This document shows, piece after piece, positions 1 to 11,652 of a DNA stretch of 19,283 bases (position 1 is the first letter of the stretch; each line of letters opens with the position of its first letter). The DNA comes from Baffinella frigidus (taxonomy: Eukaryota > Cryptophyceae > Cryptomonadales > Baffinellaceae), in NCBI GenBank assembly GCA_026770585.1, contig MU646490.1, positions 300,322 to 319,604 of the forward strand, given 5' to 3'. The translations under genes were made by a program, and so were the position numbers. The notes beneath the pieces were generated by a model that saw only the letters and a program-made list of their open reading frames with translations, was not told the DNA's origin and searched no databases.

Positions 1-108
1 GTCGGACGCGCCTTCGCGAGGCGGTCGCGACGGTGCATCGGGCGGGCAGGCGGGCGGGCGGGCCCCCGCGCAATGAAACGATTCTTTCAAGGGCCCCGCG
101 CCACTTCC

Positions 109-410
109 CGAAAAGTCCACAGTGGGAAATCCGGGAAATCGTTTTCCGGGTTTTGCAAAAGAATGATTCTCGAAAAACCCGGAAAATGCCCTCTGGATTT
201 TCCGGGTGTTTGAGCATTTCGGGCACGACCAAAAGAACGGCCCTTATTCTCAAGAACACCGAGAATCCGGAGAATTCTCCAGGATTCTGCGGCACTTGAG
301 AATTTCTGAGTGTGTCCACAGGATTCTCAAAGCTTTAAGATGGAGAATATTGGCCGATTAAGGGGGTAAGCTGGAGAATCCGGGATTCTCAGGGCGGATT
401 CTATGTGCTT
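109..410. repeat. Cluster of short palindromic GAATCC/GGATTC repeats
   Basis: The words TTTTCCGGG and CCCGGAAAA face each other around 141-187 with a loop near AAAAGAATGATTCTC. Further right, GAATCCGGAGAATTC, CAGGATTCTCAAAG and GGAGAATCCGGGATTCTC are repeated palindromic variants. This looks like a degraded foldback or tandem palindromic element. Its family is unknown to me. Confidence 0.5.
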
Positions 411-667
411 TTTTAATTCGCGAAATACGTAATGCAAAGTCACTTATTGACTTTGAGTTACTTCGAATCTGAGCAAATATTCAGGAAAAGCGCAACGCTT
501 CAGCCATAAAACAGTATTGAGACGTGAATCATGTTGAAACGCAACGTTTCGTTAATTGCATTATGTTTTCTTGGTACGTTTTTTAATGCAATTAAAATCG
601 CAACGTTTCATTATGTATCACACAATTCGAGCTCAAAGTGGCCGTAAAACGTTTTAGGGCAACTTTG

Positions 668-724
668 ATGGTTTCTTCCCGAGTTGGGAGCGGTTCTACA
701 GCTCCCAACTCGGGAAGAAACCAT
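668..724. repeat. Perfect 24-bp inverted repeat with 9-base loop
   Basis: The arms are 668-691 and 701-724, perfectly complementary, starting ATGGTTTCTTCC on the left and ending GGAAGAAACCAT on the right. The loop is GGTTCTACA. It could be a recent foldback element or a strong hairpin. It lies upstream of the gene and overlaps no recognised exon. Confidence 0.85.
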
Positions 725-1322
725 TTCTTCCCGATTGACTTTTCAAGTGTGTTTATCTAAATTTTTGCGCCGCAGGCTGCCTGATTTCGGGCGACATCTC
801 GTACAATTGCCCGAGAAACGGAAAAACCGCAATCGAAAGTCAATCGTTTCGAAGAGAGAATGTTCGGCCGCGGTAAAATCACTTGTAAAGTCAATCGGGG
901 AAGAATGCATTCTGTATTCTGTATTCTGTCCTCACATAGAATCCAGCCTCAGGTGCTTTAAGAAGTGGCCTTACGAGCCCCTCGTAGGGACTTCCCCCCC
1001 CGGGCGCGGCTTCCGTTTGTCATCGTTTGAATTGGTTTCCCAGGTTTCCCCAATTGACTAGAATGAACCTGCCACGGGTGTCGGGTTGTGCATGGTATTA
1101 CATGTAACTGTGAGTGTGCACACGAGACTGTGCGTGTGCACACGAGTGTGCACGAGATGCATCTAGAAATGATGTCTCGGTCACGAGTGTTTCGGTCCAT
1201 CTATTCGCAAGGAAGATTTCCGTTACAAAAAAGCTGACCAGACGTCAGTGTACTTATCTCACCGCTACGCCCCCCAAAATCACAGAGCGGAGGGGAGGTT
1301 CGCGGGGGGGCAGCGAGCTGGG

Positions 1323-4300
1323 ATGACGTTCGAGAGCATGCAGGAGCACATGTTCGGCCTCTTCTACGTGCTGACTGAGGTTGGTGCTCGCTCTCTGGTT
1401 CATGCAAGCACCTGCAACAGGCACCCATGTGGGATACCAGCCCTCACGTGGGATGCATGTTCATGGAGGCGGGGTACACGGAGTGTGCGCTCTGCGAAGG
1501 GTTCCTAACGGTCTGGTTACGCTCTCGTTTGGTGGTGGCAGGGCGCGGACGGTTCCAACGATGGGTCCAAGGTGTTCAGCATGCTGCTGCTCACAATCGA
1601 CATGTGAGGAGGACCCGCTGACCTTGCCCCGCCCGCCCTCTCCCCGTCTGCGGTGTCTCCGCACGCACGCACAACGACGCTCCTGACAAGGTGCCTCGCG
1701 CGGTGAGCAGGCTCCAGGTCGTACGCACCCTCGGCACCATCCGGTTCGGATGGACGGTCGAATCGCAAGCTCTGCTTCGATGGTACGTCTCACGCTTCCA
1801 ATGCAGCCTTGCGAGTGCCAACACAGAGCTTATGGCGCTCACGAGAGGGGGGTAAGCCGATTGCAAGCCAGGAGGTCTGTAAGGCTGGCTCAGGCTTGGC
1901 TCCGGGCGATGCCGGCACTCTCCCTGCCTTAAGCATGAACTATCTGCGGTTTGGCAAAGTGGTCAAGTAACATTGCTTCCCCCACTGCAGGTTCGACCTA
2001 ATCGCGCTGATCACAGACCAGCTTCGGCGGTGGGTGCCGTACGTGTGCTTCTACGTGCTCGCCGTCGTGCTGGTGAGTGGTGATGGGATCTTGCGGAGGC
2101 GTTGCATGAGACCCTCCCGAACTTGCCTTCCTCCAGCACCGGCAGTCGCCATGGTCAGGACTGTCTCCATTCGTGCACAACGGGTAGCGTGTGCACGATC
2201 TCTCTCGTCGTGACTGCTGAAACCTAGCCTGCGTGGGGGAGGGTGCAAGACAGCAGTGGTGGTATCAGTAACGGGCTCTCCTCTTCTGTTGGAATATAAA
2301 ACAGGCCTCTCTGTCTCTCTCTCTCGCGCGCGTGGTATCAATAATCGCGCGCTGTCTCCTATATTGGTATCAACACGGGTGGCGCACGTTGGTGTCAACA
2401 AACCTCGCGCGCTCTCTCGGATAGCATGAACAAGGCTCTCTGGCAGGTGATTGCGGCAATGGCCGACGCGATCTACGTGGTGAAGCTCTTTCGAGACGGG
2501 GTGCTCGCCGTCATCTGGCCCCTCAGGGTCCGTCCCACACCAAATACTCACGCTTCTTTACGATATTTGGCAATCGGTGTCCTCGGATGTGGTGCCCGCT
2601 CTCGGGACGGCGTGTGGCGCTCGCCACCGCGCGACCCTTGCAAGGGCTCGTAGCACCGCGTCGCTGGTAGACGCTCGATGGCCTACCGTAGGCCAACACC
2701 CTGTGCCAACTGCCCTGCCCTAGCCTCCGTGGGGGGGAACGCTTGGCGGCCATGTTGGAATCAAGAACGGTGGCTACCCACGACAGGTGCTGCGCTTACT
2801 GGTGGCGTCCATCGTGACGATCGTGTTCACCACCGTCCTCGACTGGCTTCTCTACCCCGTCGATTGCTCCGCCGAACCCATGAGCCTTGCCGCGTGGTTC
2901 CACGGTCGCAGCCCCCGCCCTCCCACCAACCCTGCCGGGAGGACCAAATCGTCGATTTTGAAACCTTGAATTTACCTTTGCAGGCCCCCCTGGTGGGTCT
3001 GCCCAGGTAAATTCTAGGTTTTGAAATCGACGATTTGGTCCTCCCGTCAGGGTTGGTGGTCGCAAGTCCAGTGTTCCCATCATTTTTGCCTGGCGGATTT
3101 GTACGAGGTTGTGAGAGTCTCTGTATGGGTCTGACGCGGCACGTGGCTTGGTCGAACGCAGGCAACGGGTCGGCGTGCACGCCCTTCGGAATACCCGAGA
3201 TCTTCATTGCGATCCCCACGATCCTCCTCGCCGCCCTCTTCATCATCTTTTCGGTCTGCGCCCCCATGGCAAGGGAGAGAGAGAAGACTTTGTTGAACGT
3301 GAGGCGGCGCAACAAACTTAGTGTTACTCAAACCAGAAAATATTGACCTAGATTCTCGCGCCTTGTTTCGGGTCTGATGAGCACCAACGTTGCACCTACG
3401 GATCCGCAGTTTTGGTTGGATCGGTTTCGTTTGAACCCGAGGATCGGTTTCGTTCAAAATCGATAGCGGCCACCAGGTCAACTTCTCTCTCTCTCAGGTC
3501 AATGAATTCTTCTCACACAAACACTAAAAACGGTGATCCGCAGGTTGGCACCAACGTGTTTGCCTTCAACCTGGACCCGATCTCGCGGCAACCCCTCGCC
3601 ATTTGCACGGGGAGGGTCGAGGCTGCATGGACCTTGTTCAAGGTCGCGATGACTCCCCCCCGAGCCCCCTCTCGCTGTCACTGTTTCTGGCGCTGGCGCC
3701 GTGCCTCCATTCGGAGTGCTCGACCCATGCTCGACACCAAACCAAGTCTGCATGTTGCTCTGCACCCACGTGGTTCCTCTCTGGAAGATGGCCACTGTTC
3801 TCAATAACCTTAACCCCTGAACGCTGAACCCTGAACCCTGAACCCTAAACCCTGAACCCTAAACCCTAGACCGTAAACCCTGAACCCTAAGCCCTAAACC
3901 CCAAACCCTAAGCCATAAACCATAAACCATAAACCATAAACTATAAACCCTAAACCTAAACCTTGAAAGATGGCCACTGTTGTCCTCGACCCTAAACCCT
4001 ACACCCTGAACCCTAAATCCTGAACCCTAGACCCTGAACCCTAAAACCTAAACCCTGAAACCTAAAACCCGAAACCTAAACCCTAAACCCTAAACCCCAA
4101 ACCCTACGCCATACACCATAAACCCTACACCATAACCCTAAAACCATAAATCCAAGCCCTAAACCCAAACGCTGAAAGACGGCCACTTTTCTCCTCGACC
4201 CTAACCCCTAAACCCTAAACCCTAAACCTCAAACCATAAGCCCTTAACCCTACACCCTAAACCCTAAGCCCTGAACCCTAAACTCTAATCCCTAAACCCT

Positions 4301-5423
4301 GAACCCTGAACCCCAAACCCTAAACCCCAAACACTAAGCCTTAAACTCTAAATTCTAAATCCCTAAACCCTAAACCCTAAACCTCAAACCCCAAACCCCA
4401 AACCCCAAACCCCAAACCCCAAACCCTAAACCTCAAACCCTTAACTCTAAGCCCCAAGCCCTGAACCATAAACCATAAACCATAAACCATAAACCTAAAC
4501 CCTGAACCCTGAACCATCAACCCTAAACCCTAAAACGTAAACCGAAACCCTAAACCGAACCCCCAAACGCAAAGGTGGCGGCGGTGCTGCTCCCGTTCCT
4601 CTCAGAGGGGCTCTCTCCCCTGGCGTCATCCATCATCATCTCGCTCTTCGCCGCCCGCGTTTTCTGGTCCTGCCACCCTTCCGTTAGAAAGATGACTTTG
4701 TTCGACTCCAACACACGCACACGAAGCCGAAAGTGCAAAAGCGTATTCGAGCACACACTCGGAATTTAGCTGCTTCTGCTGCTCTTCCTGGCGAAAGTGG
4801 GCCTCTGCCCCCACGGGTGTCACTGCACTGAGCCTCAGCTTTCCGCGGCCGGGATCGCTGATCAGTAAATGGTGGTGCCCCCATTCTCTCCGAACTGGCA
4901 GGTACCACCTGAGGAAGCTGCCGTTCCAGTGCGGCTACTCCAACAAGTTGCGCGGGGGCATCCACGCCCATGTCCTCTGGCTCTGCCTCTCCGGGTCGGC
5001 CTCCCACCCCCCTCGACCATCCAGAGGCTTGACTAACCCATTCTCACAATGCGCCTAGTCAGCCCGTGCACGACACCCCACCTCAGTGCACCAATCGCAC
5101 TACCTGCCGGCCTGACACGAAACGGTACGGCAGGGTGGCAACCTCCTCCGTGTCGCCCGGGTGGGAAGGGCGGCAGACTCTGGAGTGGGTGCTCATCGCA
5201 ATTTCGCCGCTGGCGTTTGTGGCGGGTGTCGCGATCGTCTGGTGGCGCATCCACACCATGGACCGGTGCGAAACCCGAAACCCTGGACCCAACACACTGC
5301 ACCCGAAACACAACCTCCGAAACCCGAACCCCGACTGCAGGTTCTTGAATCGGCTGCACGCGGAGTACGAGGTGTCGCTTCTGGATAACGAGAGCGCTTC
5401 CGAATTCGGAGACCGGAAGAGAG
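1323..5423 (+). CDS. Exons 1-11: N-terminal multi-pass membrane bundle (residues 1-345)
   Basis: About seven hydrophobic segments are visible: residues 29-47 (SKVFSMLLLTIDMFDLIALI), 53-72 (VPYVCFYVLAVVL), 95-116 (VLRLLVASIVTIVF), 145-166 (IFIAIPTILLAALFIIF), 213-238 (VAAVLLPF to SIIISLF), 262-273 (weak) and 290-311 (LEWVLIAISPLAFVAG). A conserved-looking WPLRVLRLL joins exons 4 and 5, and YPVDC follows segment 3. Residues 242-254, FWYHLRKLPF, resemble the family's basic W/F-x-LRxLPF stretch. Phases fit at all ten junctions: for example exon 2 ends in phase 2 and exon 3 supplies the G that makes Met-Phe-Asp. Donors of exons 4, 5, 7, 8 and 9 are GTC-type and weak, so they were chosen by phase and family fit. 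Exon 8 uses an unusual AAAG acceptor. The bundle probably anchors the protein in the plasma or flagellar membrane; the location is inference. Confidence 0.82.
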
Positions 5424-7543
5424 GTATGCTTGGATCCCATGCTTGATCACGTGGCTCCCATTCGCAGAAAGGGTGGTCCGTTTGGAGAGAACCTTAGCGT
5501 TCAAGGAGGCAACTTTCGGACACGTGCGCTTCAGGGTCGGTGCAGGAAGAGGCGTGCGGACCCCAGCGGGGTAAGTAAGGGTAAGGTGCGGCGCTGCTCG
5601 ATCGCAGGAGGGCTTCGGAGCGCGGCCACCGCTCGGGGAGGTGGTCTCATTACCTGCCCCCAAGTCTCTCCCTGCACGCAGCCTGAGCTTTCCTCTGTCG
5701 TGCTACACGGCCAATGACCGCGCTACCCCCCTCGATGAACGGCGCTCTGGCCTCCGTCCTCCGTTAACGGTCGTTCCACCTCGATAATCGGCGCCCCCTC
5801 CTCCTGCTGGGTGCGCAGGCGGAGGGCTTCACGGATACAGTCCATCTAAACTATGTGTACTAGAATCGTATCCATTGCTCTGAATTCTGACCGGGATTTT
5901 ACTATATATTCAAGGCGAAAAGGAAGTGGGCCGCTGCTAAGTGGGGGTGCGCAGGCGGAGGGCAGGGTCGGTCGCGAAACAACGAGGCATCGGCATTCAT
6001 GGAAGGCGCGCAGTCGGTCAAGTCTACCTTCTCTGCCGTCGACCGCCCTAAGTCGCGATCTGCGTATGAGGCCTTCTTCGATACCGAGTGGGAGGTCCCC
6101 TCCCATCCTTCAACCATCATCCCTGCACCTTTCCTGAACCCTGAACCCTGAACCCTGAACCCTGAACCCTGAACCCTGAACCCCCAACCTTGACTCAATC
6201 TTCCCTGAACCCTCAACCCTCAACCTTCCCTCAACCAACCCAGAACCCCAACCTTCCCTCGACTCTCAACCCGCAACCTGCCATCAGCCTTCAGCACGAC
6301 AATCACCCTAAACCCAATACTTCCTAAACCGAAACCGAGGCACCAGGTGCGGCGGGCGTTCAGCACGGGGGGAGGGGGGTACGTCTGCTGCAGGCGCGAC
6401 ACCCTAAACCCAAAATCCCAAACCCGAAACCCGAAACCCTAAACCTAAAACCCGAAACCCGATTCCCTAAACCATACACCTTAAACTCCAAACCCCAACC
6501 TCAAACCCCAATCCCCAAACCCCAAACCCTAACCCCTAAACTATCAACCCGGAAGCAGGCGGCTGCTGGCGAGGCGCGATGAGGAGGACCTTCCCTTCCT
6601 CAACTTCCTGGTTGCCCGAGACCCGAAACCCGAAACCCGAAACCCGAACACTAAACCCAAAAACCAAAACCCGAAACCCGAAACCTGAAACCTGAAACCC
6701 GAACCCCGAACCCCGAACACTAAACCTGGTCCTGAAACAAGAATCACGAAAGCCTCAACCCTAAACCCTAAACCCTAAAACCTAAAACCTAAAACCTAAA
6801 ACCTAAAACCTAAACCCTAAACCCTAAACACGAACTCTAAACTCTGAACCTGAACTCTAAACCCTGAACTCCTGGTCCTTGACCACCAAACCCTCAAGTT
6901 GAATGCTGAACCCTGAACCGAAACGCCACACCCTGCGCCCTCAACCATCAAACATGACACAGTTGGGGAAGGCAATCGTGGAGCACCCCGACTGCCTGGA
7001 TCTTCTTCTGTTCCAGCTCGTCGTGCTCCGCTTCATCTTTCGCGACACCAAACAGGTCTGTCCACTTTCTTTGCGTTTCTCACAAATTTGATTTCAGATT
7101 TGGCTTGGCGTTTGAGCTATATGGTACTTTTAGGACTTTAAAATAGCTGGGTGTGTGCCATAAATATTTTAGATGGACAGTTCCCAAAACTAATTATCTT
7201 CAGGTTTGGGACTAACTTTTGAGGACGGACTTGGGACGGGCCCGACTCGGGAGGAGACTGGGGATTAAACTCATCTGTGTTCAGACCACAGATGCTATTG
7301 TTGAATGTGGTATGCCCTTCGGCCGGTGCGCGTCCGCCTTCTGAAGAGAACTTTTGGCATGTTCTGCGGTAAAACATAGCCGCGGGGGCGGGTGCCACAT
7401 GCACCAGATTCACCCGGGCCGGTAAGAGAATTTGGTGTGTGTGGTTTGGTGTATGTGGTGCACCCACACCTGCTCTGCGGCCCACCCCGGTCGGTGAGAG
7501 AATTTGGTGTGTGTGGTAAGAATATATTGTGTGTATGTTCAGC

Positions 7544-7589
<46 letters not shown>

Positions 7590-10075
7590 AGTCTGTATTG
7601 AACGGGTGGCGGTGAAAGAAACTCCAACCAACAGCGTATTGTCCAACATATTTCAGAAACAATTTTGTCTTTTGCGACAGGCGAACGACCAGCAGAAGAA
7701 GATCCTGGACAACAAGGGCATCCGCCTGGATCGCGCCTTCCACCTCTACGCCGTCATCCGCCGCGCGACCCAGGACTCGGTCACCACATAACTTTAAACC
7801 ATATCCCTAAACCCTAAACCCTAATCTCCAAATCCTAATCCCTAACCCGAATCCCTAATCCCTAATCCCTAATCCCTAAACCCGGAAGCAGGTGAGCACG
7901 AGCCTCGGGCAAGGGGGGTCCCTGAACGCTGTGAACCTCATGGAGTTTGAATCCAAAATGACGACGGCGCGCAAGTAAACCCTAAATCCCCAACGCGAAA
8001 CCCCAAACGCTGAATGCTAAACACCGAACCCTTCACCAGGTCGCACCAGACCTGCCTATCGCTGATGAAGAAGTTCTGGAATCTGGTGCTCAAGGTGGAG
8101 AAGTCAGGGTCGTCGGCATACGGGCGCCCGTCGCCCGCCGCGATTGAGGACATGGTGCATTGCGTCAACGACTACGAGGTGGCGATCGAGGACGCCAAGT
8201 CGGAGTACCGCTGGCTCATGGAGAAGTTCCCGGAATCGACTTCGGTGATCCTCTCGTACGCGCACTTCACCGACACCGTCATCAACGACATCAAGGCCGC
8301 CACCAAGCTGCACACGCTGGCGAGACGCCCGCCCCTCGTGACTGCCCTCAACGTTCCTGCTTGACTACCCACCGCGTTGCATTCCTAACCCCTGTGCCCT
8401 GAAGCAGGCAGTAGTTCAGGAGAACGATGGTTGCCAACCCTCTGCCCTATTGAACCCTAAAGCCTAAACCCTGAACCCTATCCCCTACACCATAACCCCT
8501 AAACCTTGAACCCTCAACCCTCAACCCTAAACCCTGAAGCAGGCGGCGGTGCTGGAGAACGAAGGGTTGAACCCGGACGAGGAGCAAGACCAGGCGATGG
8601 CGGATGGCGTCTCGTCTGTCTCGTCCGAAAACGACGCCCGCAGCAATAATTTCAAGTACCGCCACGACGCCGCCCCCCGTACCACGCTTCACTAACTTTG
8701 GATTTTGATCAGCGGAAGGTGCATGCTTGCCCCATCTTTTCCGGATGGAACTGGTCTTGCACGTTCTGGACACCGACTCAGCGTGGCAGCGCAGCAGGGT
8801 GCTGACACGTGCGAGAGAGAGAGAGGGAGAGAGAGAGAGAGAGAGAGAGGGGGGGAGAGAGAGAGAGAGAGAGAGAGAGGTGGTGCAGCAGGGTGCAGAT
8901 AAGAGCTGGATACGAGAGGTTGGCAGAGAGGGTGTGCGCAGTCCAAAGTGCCCCTACAACTCCGTGTAGGATGACCGAAATAACTTTACACGGGGTTGTA
9001 TCCCCAGAGTACCCGTCCTGAAGGCCTGTCGCGCGGGGCAGGTTCATGCAGTCGTGGCGCTCAGACATTGTCGGGATGGAGTTTGCCACCCTTCGCGCCC
9101 TCCAGACCCGCGTCATGGTACATTCCTCACCCCGCCGCCCATCATCCCCTCCCGGCGTGGATCAAATCGACGGCATAGCATGAGCCGTTTCCCATGGCGG
9201 AAGAATCGAATTCGAACCTTCCGCCGAAGGAAATGGATCAAGCCCCATCCTTGATTTGATCCACTTTGGAGGGCATACTCTATCCCATCCGTCGCGCCCT
9301 CCAGACCCGCGTCATGGTACTCATCACCCTTCTTCATTATTACTCTCGATGCAGGTCCTAAGTAGGTAAGTAGGCCCGTTAGCCTTGCGTTGAGTGATAC
9401 AAACATCTATGGGACTTAAAAACGAGCCCGCACACCCGCCCCAAACCCATAATCCCCAAACCTGAAACCCAAAACCCAAAAGCTTGCCCGACGTCTGATT
9501 CGAAAACCTCCTGGAGAAGAGGGTGGGTTCAATACGGCTTCCGTTCAAGCCAGATCGTACTTCTCCTAGGACCGCGTCCCGTGAAGGAGGAGGCCTAGGG
9601 CCTACTGCATTCTACTACCGTTTTCAAATTACCCTGAATTGAGAAGGTTCCCGATAAATGCAAACGCATCCGTCGACGCCCTCTTACGGAGATCCCGGGC
9701 TTGGTGGAGAAACTTTGCCCTATGTGCGAACGACTTTCTCCTCCACCACACAGCGGGCTACGAAGGGATGTTCGGGCGCTGAGAGCCCGAGTTTCCGTTA
9801 CCCTCTCTCGCTCGCTCGCTCTCTCTCTCTCCCTCCCTCCCTCTATCTATCTGTCTATCTATCTCTCACTCTCTCTCGCGCCATCCGGGTGCGCGGGCCT
9901 GAGCTCTTGTCAAGAAGGTCTCCTCTCGCCCTCCGGGGCTGAGCAGTGGTTGGCCGCTGGGGGCCCTGCTGCCTGATTACCATACAGTCGTCTACTGCAA
10001 TAGGCCCCTACAACAGCTCGCTTGCAGGAGGCCTGGCGGGGTTGGACTCCGGTCCGCTGGGGTCCAGGTGTGTGT

Positions 10076-10124
<49 letters not shown>

Positions 10125-11620
10125 CGCGCGCTCTCTCTCTCTCTCGCTCGCTCTCTTTCTCACTCACTCTCTCTCTCGCTCTGGCAGGTGTGCGTGTTCT
10201 TCATCCTGATCATCTCATCCGTGGGCTTCATCATGATGGATCTCGTCCTCTTCAGCGCGGCCGCTCAGGTCTCGCTCTCTCTCTCGCTCTCTCGCTCTCT
10301 CGCTCGCTCGCTCTCTCGCTCTCTCTCTTTCTCGCTCGCTCGCTATCGCGCTCTCTCGCTCGCTCTGTTTCTCCCTCTCCCTCTCTCTCCCGCTCTCGCT
10401 CTCGCTCTCTCCCCCTCTCTCGCTCGCCCTCTCTCTCACACACACACACGCTCTCTCTCGCTCTCTCGCGCTATCTCTCTCTCACTCGCTCTCTCGTTCT
10501 CTCTCTCTTGCAGCAAGCAAGATAAGTTTTCACGAGGATTCCTCCACGAACCAGACAGTTGACTTATCAAGACAGTTGACTAGTCAGAGGGTGCCCCCAC
10601 ACAAAGAAGGCCGTTTTCTTTGCAGTTTTTTTCTGCTGACAGCTTGACAGTACACGGGTATCCCGCGCATAAGAAAGCACCCCCCCCATAGGACCAGAAT
10701 AGGGCCCTAGGCATACGCTTACTGTAGGCCCCCGCGATTTTTTATGAGCGACTTACCCCTGTAAACCCTCCCCTATCCAGGCCAGGTCATAACTCGGAAT
10801 TTCAGTGTACAAGTATTTTTGAATATTTGTACCCGGATCCGGAAATTTTGTATTCGGACGGGACGTGGAAACGACGAACCGTCGCATGTCACCAGACCAG
10901 TAGGTACCATTTGTACCACGAAAATAAAACGTTGCGTTCTGAAATTCCCAGTAATGACCTGGCGTGGATCTATCGCAGGAGAACGTCAGGCTGATCGACG
11001 CCTCCGGCCTCTTTCGCGCGCTCGCTGTCAACTCGGTGTTCTGGTAAACCCAAAACCCTAATGTCCAAACCCGAAACTCGAAACCCGAAACCCTAAACCC
11101 GAAACCCGAAACCCGAAACCCGAAACCCTAAACCCGAAACCCTAAACCCCAAATCCCAAACCCCCAACCCCAAACCCCATACCCCAAACTCCAAACCCCC
11201 AACCAGGCTGCGCACTCTGATGATGGCGGCGCATTCGGGGAACTCCGCAGCAGCTGCAACCGTCACTTTGAACAACGACGTGGTCATGATCCCAAACCAT
11301 GGCCTCTCGAGGCTGGAAGAGGGGCTATTCTTGAAACTGGTTCCTAAAACCAGTTTCTTCCTAAACGTCTTACTTTCGGGACCACCCCCGCCTGAAAGAA
11401 GGATATTTGAGAAGGTAGAGGTTCAAAATCCCGTCCTTCTTCTAGCCTCGAGTGGAAACCCCCACAAACCCCAAACCTGCTTAAACCTTGACCCCGAAAC
11501 CCTCCCAAACCTTACACCTTGCCCTCCACAACCCTGCACCCCTCAAATCTCAAATGCCTCATTGCTCAATCATAACCCCTAAAACTTGAACCCTCAGCCC
11601 TGAACTCTCAACCCTCAAAA

Positions 11621-11652
<32 letters not shown>

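Larger units (their letters stand above)
1..1322. other. Upstream non-coding region
   Basis: No coding segment recognisable as part of the TmcB-like gene or any other gene was found. The left 400 bases hold repeated palindromic GGAGAATCC/GGATTCTCC-type words. The stretch 420-640 is AT-richer and repeats CGCAACGTTTC. About 1085-1160 is rich in TGTGCACACGAG words. No convincing TATA box or promoter could be identified. The open frames here look like chance ones in repetitive DNA. Confidence 0.5.

Noticed and set aside
684-1061. 125-codon + strand open frame upstream of the gene
   Set aside because: It starts in the arm of a perfect hairpin and has no recognisable domain or coding-like composition.
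2051-2551. 166-codon open frame on the - strand
   Set aside because: It overlaps exons 3 and 4, which have phase-matched splice sites and membrane-protein composition on the + strand; no recognisable protein on the - strand.
3806-4570. Possible chromosome end or subtelomere
   Set aside because: The repeats are degenerate, occur repeatedly throughout the gene and are flanked by exons of the same protein on both sides.
7138-7743. 201-codon open frame on the - strand
   Set aside because: It crosses the GA microsatellite and exon 18 antisense; low complexity and no family resemblance.
10022-10562. Long + strand open frames reading Ser-Leu-Ser-Leu-Arg repeats
   Set aside because: They are produced by CT/CTCG microsatellites in introns 22 and 23. 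Only 10188-10268 has normal membrane-helix composition and fitting splice sites.
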